The notes under the pieces were generated by a model. That model did not search any database. It was given only the letters and a program-made list of their open reading frames with translations, and had not been told where the DNA came from. A program made the translations under genes and the position numbers. From Nonomuraea soli (lineage in GTDB: Bacteria; Actinomycetota; Actinomycetes; Streptosporangiales; Streptosporangiaceae), in assembly GCF_013761175.1 (NCBI RefSeq), contig NZ_JACDUR010000013.1, forward strand, positions 26,514 through 90,513: a stretch of 64,000 nt of DNA. Reading direction: 5' to 3'. Shown here in pieces: positions 34,396 to 43,078 of this stretch; the first letter of the stretch is position 1; each line of letters starts with the position of its first letter.

Positions 34396-34636
34396 GACCT
34401 CCGACGCCGGAGATCTCGCCGCGTTGCTCGGGATCAAGCGAGCCAGCGTGCATCGCTACCACGTTCGCGGCGACATCCCCGCGGCCGACGAGCGGGTCGG
34501 CAGAACGCCGTTGTGGAGTAAAGCCCTGATCGACACTTGGCTGCCAACCCGGCGCGGGCATGGCTGGCGGGCGGAAGACTCCCCGAACGAGGCGCACGAT
34601 GACCTCCCGGGGACCTCATCTCATCCCAGTGGATAA
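34396..34636 (+). pseudogene. C-terminal fragment of an excisionase/AlpA-like HTH protein
   Basis: The frame open from about 34396 reads DLAALLGIKRASVHRYHVRG, DIPAADERVGRTPLWSKALI and DTWLPTRRG before the stop at 34636. This is the winged-HTH fold of excisionase-type proteins (helix-turn-helix, then beta wing with the promoted-Trp segment). No start codon or N-terminal strand is present, so it is a fragment joined to the DUF1173 relic. Confidence 0.6.
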
Positions 34637-34735
34637 CTGACATTATCCGCTGAGAGAGGATAAGATCTCAGCGAATAATGGCGTCGCCTCGAGGCCGGAA
34701 ACCTGGGCGAATCTCAGCGGATAATAAGGAGTGGG
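34637..34735. promoter_or_regulatory. Operator/recombination repeats upstream of the coiled-coil/recombinase operon
   Basis: TTATCCGCTGAGA (34653-34665) is followed by TCTCAGCGAATAA (34666-34678 region) and, 35 bp on, a perfect inverse TCTCAGCGGATAA ending ~6 bases before AGGAG. Two inverse 13-mers around one direct make an overlapping dyad. The last copy sits where RNA polymerase or a ribosome would bind, consistent with autoregulation. Confidence 0.55.
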
Positions 34736-34741
34736 TTCTCG

Positions 34742-35224
34742 ATGACGGATCCACGCTCGCGCCGGACCGGACGGCCGGAGGTTGACGCGCTCCTCGATCG
34801 GGCTGACGCCGAGCATGAAGCGGTCGCAGAGCTGGCGACCGTGAACCAGGCCGAGGGGATCGTCTCCCGGGCCCGGCACGCCGATCTCGCCCTCGCGCAT
34901 CAGGAACTGCTCGAGCGGAACCGGCGGGCGGAGGCCGAACTCGAGGCAGCCACAGCGGCCGGCGATCCCGACCGCGTCGCGGCCGCGCGCCTGGCCCGGG
35001 ACGCGGCCTGGGCCACTTTCGATCGCTTCGGCCGGGACCTGCTCCGCGAGTCGGCTCAACTGCTGACGGCCGACCTGGAGCGGCAGGACGCCTTGCTGTC
35101 TCGGGTTCGCACGGCCTGGAGCGCTGAGGACGCTGCGCATGAGGCGCTCGCTCGCAGCCCGGGCGCGAGCGAGAACAGTGAGGGCAGCGAGGGCAGCGAG
35201 GGCTATGACGAGGGGCAGGGGTGA
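34742..35224 (+). CDS. Coiled-coil protein encoded with a tyrosine recombinase
   Basis: 160 residues from ATG 34742 with AAGGAG upstream. Long charged helices with heptad-like spacing run from about residue 18 to 135 (ARHADLALAHQELLERNRRA, then LTADLERQDALLSRVRTAW), and the end is an acidic SEGSEGSEG tail. No catalytic residues. Its stop overlaps the GTG of the recombinase, so both are made together; an accessory or regulatory role in recombination is inferred. Confidence 0.6.
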   Translation: MTDPRSRRTGRPEVDALLDRADAEHEAVAELATVNQAEGIVSRARHADLALAHQELLERNRRAEAELEAATAAGDPDRVAAARLARDAAWATFDRFGRDLLRESAQLLTADLERQDALLSRVRTAWSAEDAAHEALARSPGASENSEGSEGSEGYDEGQG

Positions 35225-36183
35225 ACGAGGTCATGTCCGAGGGAGTGGTCCTCCAGCTGCGCCCGAGCGGGGAGGTGATGGCGGCCGCGGCGGCCGCGCT
35301 GTCCGCCGCCAAGCGTCACCTGGAGCGGAGCAAGCTGTCGGCCAATACCGTCAAGGCCTACCGGCGGCAGATCGCGGCCTACGCGGGGTGGCTTGGCGAG
35401 CACGCCGGCGAGCACGAGGACGCCTTCGTCGACGTGCATGGCGCCGAGGCGGCGGCCACCGCCTGGCGGCGTAGCCTGCTCGAACGGCGGGTCGCACCGA
35501 GCACGATCAACCAGGCGATCGCCGCGGTGACGCTCCTCTACGCCGAGGCCGGGTTGCGCATCGAGGTGAAGAAGGCGCGGATCCCCAAGCCGGGTGAGCC
35601 GGATGCGCTGACGCGGGCCGAGCAGAGCCGGGTGGAGCGGTCAGCGGCACGGCGGGGCGCACGTGATCGGGCGGTGGTGTCCACGCTGCTGTATGCGGGG
35701 GCGCGGGTGGAGGAGTGTGCCCGGCTGGAGGTGAGCGATGTGCCGCTGACCGCCCGCACCGGAGAGGTGCGGCTGCTGGGCAAGGGCGATCAGGTGCGGT
35801 GGGTGCCGCTGCCGGCGATCGCCCGCACGCACCTGGGCGCGTGGCTGGATGAGCGCGGCGCCCGGCTGGCCAGGAACCCGTCGATGGCCGAGCGGTGGCA
35901 GGCCGGCCGCGAGTCCGGGCCGGTGTGGCTGGGACAGCGCGGGCCGCTGAGCGTCTCGGGCATCACCCAGGTGGTCCTGGCCGTGGGCGAGGACGCCGGC
36001 CTGCCGGGCCTGCGTCCGCACCAGCTGCGGCACACCTACGCCACCCGGCTTCGGGAAGGGGGCGCCGACGTGGCGCAGATCAAGGAGTTGATGGGGCACG
36101 CCTCGCTCGACACTACGGCGCGCTACTTCCGTGCGGGCCGGGCTGAGGTCGCCGCGGCGGTGGAGCGGGTCTTCGAGCCGTGA
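35221..36183 (+). CDS. Tyrosine recombinase (Xer-like)
   Basis: 320 residues, GTG start overlapping the preceding stop (GTGA). The N-terminal SAM-like domain (LSANTVKAYRRQIAAYAGWL) precedes the catalytic domain: Arg in LYAGARVEECARLE, Lys in LGKGDQVRWV, HQLRHTYAT (HxxR), MGHASLDTT and the nucleophilic Tyr in ARYFRAG. All active-site positions are present. Target unknown; the TCTCAGCGGATAA repeats upstream are the obvious candidate site. Confidence 0.88.
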   Translation: MNEVMSEGVVLQLRPSGEVMAAAAAALSAAKRHLERSKLSANTVKAYRRQIAAYAGWLGEHAGEHEDAFVDVHGAEAAATAWRRSLLERRVAPSTINQAIAAVTLLYAEAGLRIEVKKARIPKPGEPDALTRAEQSRVERSAARRGARDRAVVSTLLYAGARVEECARLEVSDVPLTARTGEVRLLGKGDQVRWVPLPAIARTHLGAWLDERGARLARNPSMAERWQAGRESGPVWLGQRGPLSVSGITQVVLAVGEDAGLPGLRPHQLRHTYATRLREGGADVAQIKELMGHASLDTTARYFRAGRAEVAAAVERVFEP

Positions 36184-36230
36184 GGCGCCTCGTTCGGGAG
36201 CACACCTCTATATAAGGAGAAGGATTCGCG

Positions 36231-36779
36231 ATGTCAGTCACCAAGCCTGAGCTGGCCACCGAGCTCGCCACCAAGCTCACCGTCTCCGCACCTGCCTCCG
36301 CTTCCACCGCTGGGCCCACCTTGGGGTCTGCCCCTGGGCCTGGCGCGCCCGAGCGCGCGGCTGAGGTGAGCGTGCGGGTGACGCATGGGTCCGGTACGTA
36401 CACGCTGACGGTGACCGGGACCGATGGTCGCCAGCGGGTGGAGGTCGTCGGCGTCGACGAGCACGGCCAGGTGGTGGCCGAGCTGGAAGGCGTGATGAGC
36501 GGTGATCTGTCGGTGCTGGCTCAGCTGTTCGCTGCCGGTGCCGCCGCCATCCCGCCCGCCCAGCGGCCGCCGGTGACGCTGGAGCAGCGTCGGGCCCGGC
36601 ACGCCAACTCACACCGGCCGTGGATGCCGGAGGATGACGCGCTGCTGCTGCGGCTGGCCAAGGAGCCGGGTGCGAACATCCGGGACCTGATGACCAGGTT
36701 CGGCCGTAGCCGGGAGGCGATCGTCAAGCGGCTGGAGCGGTTGGGCTTCGATCCGAAGAGTCTGCCTTCGCGGGCGTGA
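36231..36779 (+). CDS. DNA-binding-like hypothetical protein
   Basis: 182 residues from ATG 36231 with AAGGAGAAGG upstream; TATATAA at ~36210 could be a -10. The first ~50 residues are Ala/Thr/Ser/Pro-rich and low complexity, the middle is beta-rich (VSVRVTHGSGTYTLTVTGTD), and the last ~60 residues (WMPEDDALLLRLAKEPGANI, then LMTRFGRSREAIVKRLERLG) form a SANT/Myb- or HTH-like trihelical unit. It probably binds DNA, perhaps assisting the recombinase upstream. Confidence 0.55.
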   Translation: MSVTKPELATELATKLTVSAPASASTAGPTLGSAPGPGAPERAAEVSVRVTHGSGTYTLTVTGTDGRQRVEVVGVDEHGQVVAELEGVMSGDLSVLAQLFAAGAAAIPPAQRPPVTLEQRRARHANSHRPWMPEDDALLLRLAKEPGANIRDLMTRFGRSREAIVKRLERLGFDPKSLPSRA

Positions 36780-37038
36780 GGTAGCCGGTTGCTCGAGCAC
36801 GGGGAGACGTCCGTTTTCGAGGTGGGTCTGGATGAGTGGATGGCTGTCGGAGGGGTCAGCGATCGCGCCCCAGGTCCGGGTCGGCGCTCCGCTCTTTGGA
36901 CGTGAGAGCGGAGCGCCGCCCCGCCAGCCACACCGGAATCCTCGCCGATGCCCTTTCCATGCGTGTGGCACCCGTGGGTGGAGCGGGGAGTACAGAACGT
37001 CTACGACACGACTCGACGACGGATGCGGGTGGGGCGGG

Positions 37039-39423
37039 ATGCGGCGGGCGCTGAGGAATCCCTGGGTGCTGGGTGCGGCCTGCAGTGTCGGTGCCGGTGT
37101 CGTGCCACTGCTGGTCCCAGGCTCGTGGCCGTTTGGCTGGCGGGCGCTGATCGCCGCAGTGGTCGCAGGTCTGGCAGGCGCCGCCGGTTCCTATTTCGGT
37201 GTGGTGTTGACCCGGCAGGACCAGCGCGCCGCTGCCCGCCAGGCAGTGCAGGCTCTGCTGGACCCCCTCGTACCTCCGATCCCGCAGCAACCGCACGACG
37301 CCGAGCCGAGTGTGCTGGAACTGCTGACTCCGCACTGGTGCCCGACAGGCTTTTGGGGTCGTCAAGCCGAGCAGAAACAGTGGCACGCCTGGTGCACCGA
37401 CACCGGCACCGGCACCGGCGGCAAGAAGGGCACGGCGGGCGGGGCGGCATCGAGGCTGATGATGGTGGACGGGCCCGCAGGATGCGGTAAGACGCGCTTT
37501 GCTCTGCGAATGGCCCGTGACATGGAGCCCGAGTGGACGGTGGGCTGGCTGAAGCGGGGCACCGGCGCGGCGCTGGTCGAGGCTGCGGCGGCGGCTTCGC
37601 GGATGCGTGTGCTGGCCCTGGTCGACGACGCTGACACCCACGCCGATCTGGGCGCGTTGCTGGCCGCCTTATCCGGATACTCCGGGACGGTTGCGTTGCG
37701 GGTGGTGCTGATCACCCGGCACGGCGACACCCTGGAGGATGCGCTGGCCGGTCGGCTTTCGGAGCGGGATAGCGTACTGGTCACGGTCCTGCTGAAGGCA
37801 GCGGCCCGGCTGAGATTGCAGCCGCTCGGCGGGAGCGGGGACGTCATCCGCTGGTATGGCGAAGCCGTCAGCGACTTCGCCCGCGCCATGCGCCACCCGG
37901 CGCCGCCGGTGTCGGACCGAGTGGCGCCCGTCCAGGCCGGTCAGACGATGGTCGAGATTCTGGCCCAAGCCATGCTCACCGTTTTAGAACCCGCTGCCTC
38001 CAGCCCGAGCCCGAAACCGCTGAACCAGGTCGCCAAAGTGCTGTTCGAGCACGAAGCCCGCTGGTGGCGCACCAGCGCCGCCCTTGGGCGCTGGGCTCTC
38101 GGCCCGGTCGACCAGGTGCTGCTGGAAAGGGTGCTTGTGGTTCTGGTTCTGTTGGCTCCCGCCGACGAGACCGCCGGGGCTGCGGCGCTTCGGCGCATCC
38201 CCGATCTCGATGGCACTCCCCAAGCGCAGGTGCTCAGGCTGCTGCGCTGGGCCAACGCTCTCTATCCGCGCGGATTGGGACTGCACCTCGGACCAGATCT
38301 GCTGGCAGATTGGTTCATCACCACCCGCCTCACGCGGCTCGACGACGGCGAGTTCGCCCGGAGGCTGCTCGTCGGTTTGGCGGGTGAACAGGCTGGTCGT
38401 GTGTTGACTCTCCTGGCCCGCGCCGGCGAACACTACCCAGCCGCCCACGTCCTTTTCGAGCAACTTCTGGACGGCGACCCGATTCTCCTGGCTCACCACG
38501 CCATCTACGCCGCCCTGACCACCGAGCACCGCCGAAAGCTGGATGAGACCACGGCCGCGATCCTGGCCCGCACCGCCCTTGACATCGAGACCATCACCTA
38601 CCTCCTGCAGATCGTCCCGACGCATGCCCTGCCCGTCTGCGCACTGGCCCTGACGCTCCAGCATCTCCGCCACGAGCGCGCCACCGGCCACCCGCAGGAT
38701 GTCGCCATCGCCCTGGAGAGCCTCGGGATCGCGCACCGTTGGCTGGGCCACGATCGCGAGGCCCTGGCTGTGACGCAGGAAGCGGTGAAGCTCTGGCGGG
38801 ATCTGGCCGCCAACAACCCCGCCCACCAACCCGACCTCGCCGCCACCCTGGGCAACCTCGGGATCGCGCACGATCGGCTGGGCCAGTATCGCGAGGCGCA
38901 GGGTGCGGCCCAGGAAGCGGTGAATCTCTTTCGGGATCTGGCCGCCGACAACCCAGCCCACCAACCCGGCCTCGCCGCCACCCTGGACCGCCTCGGGACC
39001 GCGCACCGTCGGCTGGGCCACGATCGCGAGGCCCTAGCTGCGGCCCAGGAAGCGGTGAATCTCTGGCGGGACCTGGCCGCCAACAACCCCGCCCACCAAC
39101 CCGGCCTCGCCACCACCCTGGGCAACCTCGGGACCGCGCACGATCGGCTGGGCCACGATCGCGAGGCCCTGGCTGCGACCCAGGAAGCGGTGAATCTCTG
39201 GCGGGACCTGGCCGCCAACAACCCCGCCCACCAACCCGACCTCGCCACCACCCTGGGCAACCTCGGGAGCACGCACCATCGGCTGGGCCAGCGTTCTGAA
39301 GGCATAGCCGTCTGGCGGAAGTCCGTGGCGATCTGGCGTGAGCTGGCGGAGCGGTTGCCTGATCAGTATCGCCAGCGCTACATCGACGCACGCGCTGTCT
39401 TGCGTCGGCTGGAGGGTGACTAG
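37039..39423 (+). CDS. Membrane-anchored STAND ATPase with C-terminal TPR repeats
   Basis: 794 residues from ATG 37039. Two N-terminal membrane helices (WVLGAACSVGAGVVPLLVPG and ALIAAVVAGLAGAAGSYFG) are followed by a linker and a P-loop NTPase: MMVDGPAGCGKTRFALRMA (Walker A, about residue 150), MRVLALVDDADTHADLG (Walker B) and VVLITRHGDTLEDAL (sensor). A helical middle leads to about five 45-residue TPR units from residue ~560 with the core LGHDREALAATQEAV-LWRDLAANNPAHQP, again highly alike in DNA. It differs from the other STAND genes in the window by having the membrane segment fused on. A strong terminator follows. A sensor or effector at the membrane is inferred. Confidence 0.8.
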   Translation: MRRALRNPWVLGAACSVGAGVVPLLVPGSWPFGWRALIAAVVAGLAGAAGSYFGVVLTRQDQRAAARQAVQALLDPLVPPIPQQPHDAEPSVLELLTPHWCPTGFWGRQAEQKQWHAWCTDTGTGTGGKKGTAGGAASRLMMVDGPAGCGKTRFALRMARDMEPEWTVGWLKRGTGAALVEAAAAASRMRVLALVDDADTHADLGALLAALSGYSGTVALRVVLITRHGDTLEDALAGRLSERDSVLVTVLLKAAARLRLQPLGGSGDVIRWYGEAVSDFARAMRHPAPPVSDRVAPVQAGQTMVEILAQAMLTVLEPAASSPSPKPLNQVAKVLFEHEARWWRTSAALGRWALGPVDQVLLERVLVVLVLLAPADETAGAAALRRIPDLDGTPQAQVLRLLRWANALYPRGLGLHLGPDLLADWFITTRLTRLDDGEFARRLLVGLAGEQAGRVLTLLARAGEHYPAAHVLFEQLLDGDPILLAHHAIYAALTTEHRRKLDETTAAILARTALDIETITYLLQIVPTHALPVCALALTLQHLRHERATGHPQDVAIALESLGIAHRWLGHDREALAVTQEAVKLWRDLAANNPAHQPDLAATLGNLGIAHDRLGQYREAQGAAQEAVNLFRDLAADNPAHQPGLAATLDRLGTAHRRLGHDREALAAAQEAVNLWRDLAANNPAHQPGLATTLGNLGTAHDRLGHDREALAATQEAVNLWRDLAANNPAHQPDLATTLGNLGSTHHRLGQRSEGIAVWRKSVAIWRELAERLPDQYRQRYIDARAVLRRLEGD

Positions 39424-39465
39424 CGCAGCCATGTCGATGGCGACTGATCCTCGATCCACAAACCT

Positions 39466-39503
39466 GTAGGGGGTGCGCCTTCAGTCGAAGGTGCACCCCC
39501 TAC
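39466..39503. terminator. Terminator of the STAND/TPR gene
   Basis: GTAGGGGGTGCGCCTTC and its inverse GAAGGTGCACCCCCTAC form a 17-bp stem with one mismatch and a 4-nt AGTC loop, 43 bases past the stop codon. Confidence 0.8.
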
Positions 39504-39575
39504 GTGCGGTCATCTTGAGCTCGACGGGTGCGGCCGATGGCCTCACGCCGGGAACCCGGGCCTTCGACGGCAGGG

Positions 39576-39791
39576 TCAGCCGGTGCTCTTGGGCCGTGGC
39601 CGTCGATCGCCCGTGCGACTGTTGAGCACCGCGATCACGTCGCCGGTGCGGTAGGTCCGCCATCGGCCGCGCAGCTCGTGGGCGGCGCGCTGGTCAATGG
39701 CCTCGCGGTACTGGGTGATGCGCTTGCCATCGCCGCCGAGCAGTTTGGCGATCTCGCCGAGGGTGCGCATGTCATCAGGGTTGCCGGGCAC
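39576..39791 (-). CDS. Small HTH-like protein, possibly a C-terminal fragment
   Basis: Up to 71 residues. MRTLGEIAKLLGGDGKRITQ, then YREAIDQRAAHELRGRWRTY and DVIAVLNSRT look like a small winged-helix DNA-binding domain. Coding-like sequence continues upstream of the first ATG (RYDVPGNPDD), so this may be the tail of a longer broken gene. Confidence 0.4.
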   Translation of the reverse strand: MPGNPDDMRTLGEIAKLLGGDGKRITQYREAIDQRAAHELRGRWRTYRTGDVIAVLNSRTGDRRPRPKSTG

Positions 39792-39968
39792 GTCGTAGCG
39801 GGTCGGCTCGGCACGCGGCGATCACCGATGGAGGACCCCATGCCCGATGAGATGCTCGTCGCCGAGATCTGGGGCCGGATGCCTTGCTCCTGGCGCGCGA
39901 CCTGCCCACGGACCACAACGAGCTGAAGCTGCTCGAAAGCGTGGCGCCACCTCCCCTGCTCGGCCTAC

Positions 39969-40202
39969 GTGACCTTGTCTTGCCGCGTCCGCTGGGTTCG
40001 GGAGCAGGAGGGGCGGCGCTTTCGCCACATGGGCCAGGGCTGGAATGGTCTGGCCGGTGACGAGGACCGGTTCCTGATGCTGGCGGCCATGCTCGACTCG
40101 TCGAGCGCGCCTCCCGCAGGGCGGGTGCTCACTGTTCGAGAGCGGTGGGACTTCGAGCGGGGCCTGCTCGGCGAGCGGCTGGGGTGTCGAGTCCTGGCCT
40201 GA
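39969..40202 (+). CDS. Doubtful small ORF
   Basis: 77 codons with an Arg/Gly-rich start and a better second half (LTVRERWDFERGLLGERLGC). No good ribosome site. Included only because the stretch otherwise has no gene. Confidence 0.2.
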   Translation: MTLSCRVRWVREQEGRRFRHMGQGWNGLAGDEDRFLMLAAMLDSSSAPPAGRVLTVRERWDFERGLLGERLGCRVLA

Positions 40203-40357
40203 CGCAGCACCGTGAGAGCACCGTGAGGCACTCGCATGCCTATGCCGTGCTCTGCAGGCCGTCGGCATGCAGTGCGGCGCCCTGCCCGTGGGGGTTTTCG
40301 GAGCGGGTTTTCTGCCGCTGTGGCGGCGAGGAGCAGCTCGCTTTCGCCTCTGTCAGA

Positions 40358-40423
40358 GGTGTACCGTTTCGGCACACCTGGTGTACCGTTTCGGCACACC
40401 TGGTGTACCGTTTCGGTACACGA
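40358..40423. promoter_or_regulatory. Three tandem 22-bp operator repeats
   Basis: GGTGTACCGTTTCGGCACAC-CT is repeated three times without spacer (40358-40379, 40380-40401, 40402-40423; the last reads CGGTACAC). Each unit is a near-palindrome, GTGTACCG-TTT-CGGYACAC. They lie 33 bp upstream of the next gene's ATG, so they are probably an operator for that gene's DNA-binding product. Confidence 0.75.
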
Positions 40424-40455
40424 TGAGTGCGTTATACAGGAGACGGGAGCTGGTC

Positions 40456-41046
40456 ATGCGTATCACGAACTGGTCGGCCGATGGAGAGGCTCGCAGCTTC
40501 ACGGTGGAGTACTCGGCGTCCTCAGATGATCCTTCTGGGCTGGTCAGCCGGTTGGCCGAGTCCGGGGATCTGGGGCGGGTGCTGCGCGAGCTCGGGCATG
40601 GCCATCTGGCTGGTCACGTGCCCGGTTCGGCGGAGGAGTTCCGCCGGGTGTTCTCGACGCTGGGGCCGGTCGTTGAAGCGCTGGACGCACGGCGGAGGGT
40701 GCTGATGACGGCTGCGCGGCACGGCGATCCGGGAGAGTTTTCCTGGCGCGGCCTGGCGGCGGACGTGGCGCTCGCGCCGACCACGGTCAAGCGGTGGGTG
40801 CGCGCCCAGGAGGAGGGCCTGCAGGTGGGCGAGAACGAGGCGCTGGTGCTGCTGACCATGGGCGATGAGGCGCTGGTGGTGACGGCGCGGCATTCGGTTC
40901 AGGAGCCGTTGCGGATGCCTGCGGCTCGGATCGCTCAGCAGGCGGGCCTGCCGGTGGGCGAGTTGGCGGGTCGCCGGTTCCGGGTGGGCACGGTGTCGGA
41001 CGCCACGGTGGACGGGTTCGAGCTGCTGGATGATCCTCGCGCCTGA
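40456..41046 (+). CDS. Hypothetical protein with HTH-like segment
   Basis: 196 residues from ATG 40456 (GGAGACGGGAG upstream). The middle part, FSWRGLAADVALAPTTVKRWV, reads as a helix-turn-helix. The C-terminal ~70 residues (LPVGELAGRRFRVGTVSD and before) may form a second small domain. Three tandem 22-bp palindromic repeats directly upstream suggest that it represses itself. No family recognised. Confidence 0.6.
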   Translation: MRITNWSADGEARSFTVEYSASSDDPSGLVSRLAESGDLGRVLRELGHGHLAGHVPGSAEEFRRVFSTLGPVVEALDARRRVLMTAARHGDPGEFSWRGLAADVALAPTTVKRWVRAQEEGLQVGENEALVLLTMGDEALVVTARHSVQEPLRMPAARIAQQAGLPVGELAGRRFRVGTVSDATVDGFELLDDPRA

Positions 41047-41099
41047 TGCGCGGAGCCCGGTGGTGGAGGTGAGCCGGTCTGCGGCCGGGGCCTGTGGTT

Positions 41100-41534
41100 C
41101 TACTCGGCTGGGGATGCGGCCTGCTTGCGGGGGCGGCCGCCGCCGACGCCTTTGCCTGGCCGGGCTGCGATCTGGCTGGCGAGCTTCGCGCGGGTGAGAT
41201 GGTGGACGCCGCAGACCTGGATCCAGCCGGTGAGGCGACCATCGGCCCGGTCCTTGCGGACGGTCACGTATTGGACGGCGAGGATTTCGGCGATGTCGAG
41301 GTCGTCCAGGAGGTCGTCGGGGTGCGGCGGTCTGCTGGGCAGGGGCGGGATGGCGCGGTGGTCTCGGGCGGCTTCCACCTGGCGCTGGTCGTAGAGGGGC
41401 TTGCGGCGGCCCGGGTTGAGCGGGGTGAGTTCGAACCGGGTGGCGCCTCCGGTGTTGTGCCAGCTCTTGTAGGAGATGCCGAGGATCTGGCATGCGGCCT
41501 GGGCATCTACGGCATGCGTGTCGCGAGGGATCAT
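41100..41534 (-). CDS. Small HTH DNA-binding protein
   Basis: 144 residues from ATG 41534. DAQAACQILGISYKSWHNTG near the start and LDIAEILAVQYVTVRKDRAD in the second half are two helix-turn-helix-like units; the tail (GVGGGRPRKQA) is basic. It is divergent from the gene at 41753, and both promoters carry the inverted copies of AACTATACCACA, so it may regulate both. Confidence 0.6.
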   Translation of the reverse strand: MIPRDTHAVDAQAACQILGISYKSWHNTGGATRFELTPLNPGRRKPLYDQRQVEAARDHRAIPPLPSRPPHPDDLLDDLDIAEILAVQYVTVRKDRADGRLTGWIQVCGVHHLTRAKLASQIAARPGKGVGGGRPRKQAASPAE

Positions 41535-41602
41535 GGGCTCTCCCCGTGGCGTGATGGTCGGGCGGTGTGCGGTGTCGCATGACGGACCTTGCACACCATA
41601 GG

Positions 41603-41685
41603 AACTATACCACACTTTAACCCTGTCTCGACGTGGGCAAGCGTGAACTTCGCGCACCCCGTTGGGGTAGAACTGTGGTATAGTT
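41603..41685. promoter_or_regulatory. Divergent promoter pair with inverted AACTATACCACA elements
   Basis: AACTATACCACA (41603-41614) and its exact inverse TGTGGTATAGTT (41674-41685) face outward toward the two divergent genes. Each contains a plausible -10 (TATAGT when read toward its gene) and lies 68-69 bp from the respective start codon. The region is AT-rich for this window. Confidence 0.65.
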
Positions 41686-41752
41686 TTCTTGTTGGGGGAG
41701 ATTCGGAAGCTCCCGGCGCTCGCAGGTTGACAACTCCAGAGAGGGACGTCCC

Positions 41753-42148
41753 GTGGACGACGATTTCGAGATGGCCGAGCACCTGGTCTTGGGTGTGATG
41801 GCGATGATCGCCGCGTATGAGCGGATCGCGAAGCTACTGTTGACGCTGCCGCTTCCGATCAGCCTTCCCGCCTGGACTGTCGGGGGAGCCGACAGCAAGG
41901 TTCAGGTCGGCGCGATCGACAAGGTCCAGCGGCTGGTCTGGGAGATGCCGTTATCCGAGGAGCTCGCGCAGCTGCTGAAGGAGGCGGTGATCGAGTGGCT
42001 GACGCTGCATGACCTGAACATCCTGCTCCTTCATCGGGAGGAGGAGCTGTCCCACGATCGACCGATGATCGTTCACGCGATCATCCGGGCCTCAGAGCGC
42101 ATCACGCAGGCGGAAGTGCTCGCAGGTCTGAGGATGATCGAAGAATGA
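41753..42148 (+). CDS. Small helical hypothetical protein
   Basis: 131 residues from GTG 41753 with GAGAGGGA upstream. Entirely helical and acidic (MAEHLVLGVMAMIAAYERIA, then LSEELAQLLKEAVIEWLTLH). Terminated by a perfect hairpin. No family recognised; it shares a divergent, symmetric promoter region with the HTH gene at 41100-41534. Confidence 0.6.
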   Translation: MDDDFEMAEHLVLGVMAMIAAYERIAKLLLTLPLPISLPAWTVGGADSKVQVGAIDKVQRLVWEMPLSEELAQLLKEAVIEWLTLHDLNILLLHREEELSHDRPMIVHAIIRASERITQAEVLAGLRMIEE

Positions 42149-42154
42149 GCTGCT

Positions 42155-42188
42155 GGCGGGGCGGGCATCTGAAAGTGCCCGCCCCGCC
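42155..42188. terminator. Terminator hairpin
   Basis: A perfect 13-bp stem (GGCGGGGCGGGCA and TGCCCGCCCCGCC) with an 8-nt loop, 6 bases after the stop of the 131-residue gene. Confidence 0.8.
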
Positions 42189-42414
42189 AGGGGGCAGTGA
42201 GGTCTGCTTGTTGCGGAACTTGAGCGGGGATGAGCTGGGGTCGGCGCGGGAGCCTCTGGACTCGGACTCGGACTCGGACTCGTCGCTGATCGCGGTGCGA
42301 GTTGCTGCCGCCTCGGTGCTGCCACGATCACCCGGCTCACGTCGGCATGCGTCAGCTCGGTCATGTGCGGGGAGTAGATGGCGCCGCCGTGCGGTTCGGC
42401 GACGTTGCACGGCG

Positions 42415-42888
42415 TCAGACACGGGTGGAGACCGAGCGGAACAACCTTCTACCGCTGACAAGTCGCCCAGGACGTCGAGGGGGTGCTGCGGCGCCGGCGA
42501 GGTCGGGGGAGCCGGTCTCGGTGTAGGCGCCGTTCTGGTCCGGGGCGGGTGCCTGGGCGGACGAGGTCGCCCAGGGGTCCTCGGGCGCTTGCTGGGTCCG
42601 GTTGGCCTTGGTGACCCTGGCGATCGCGTTGCGCAGGGACGGGGCGATCTCGTCGACGTCGACCTCGAAGATGGTGCGCTTTTCGCCCTCGCTGGTCTCG
42701 TAGGAGCGCTGCTTGAGGCGACCCTGGAGAATGACCCGCATCCCGCGCCGGAGCGACTCTGCGACGTTTTCGCCCTGTTCGCGCCAGATGTTGCAGGTCA
42801 GGAAGAGGCTGTCGCCGTCCTTCCACTCGTTGGTGGCGGAGTCACGGAAGCGGGTGTTGGAGGCGACGCGGATGCGGGCGACTGCCAC
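42415..42888 (-). pseudogene. ssb: SSB gene fragment lacking its N-terminal start
   Basis: The OB-fold of single-stranded DNA-binding protein is present from the second strand onward: VAVARIRVASNTRFRD, then DGDSLFLTCNIWREQGENVA and GMRVILQGRLKQRSYETSEG. The first ~25 residues are missing; directly before VAVAR lies GGGATAACCGGC, the edge of the recombinase module. The missing piece (MANGTFITLIGNL through RFTP) is found on the same strand at 47750-47826. The C-terminus is also odd: the acidic DEPPF-like tip is replaced by an Arg-rich tail read from foreign DNA that matches part of the gene at 48689. It is therefore a relic cut at both ends. Confidence 0.8.
42430..42457 (+). repeat. 28-bp exact repeat shared with 49333-49360
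   Basis: GACCGAGCGGAACAACCTTC plus 8 further bases (TACCGCTG) is identical to the sequence inside the gene at 48689-49762. Here it lies at the broken 3' end of the ssb fragment, marking a past rearrangement junction. Confidence 0.8.
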
Positions 42889-43078
42889 GCCGGTTATCCC
42901 AACTGTCGTGGGTTCCCCGCAGGTCAGTTCGGTGCTGGTAGGGCGTCCATGCTGGTTGGCATGGGTTCGTCTGTCTGGTGAGAGATTTCATGGTTTCGTC
43001 GGGATTTCTGACGTTCTCCTGGTATCCATGTCCAGTGATCGTTATTGGTGAGCTGGTTGGTCTGCTGGCGAGTGGTCG

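Noticed and set aside
42255..42285. GGACTC hexamer run as a regulatory repeat
   Set aside because: Only four to five copies in a short GC-rich stretch next to a gene remnant; a simple slippage repeat.
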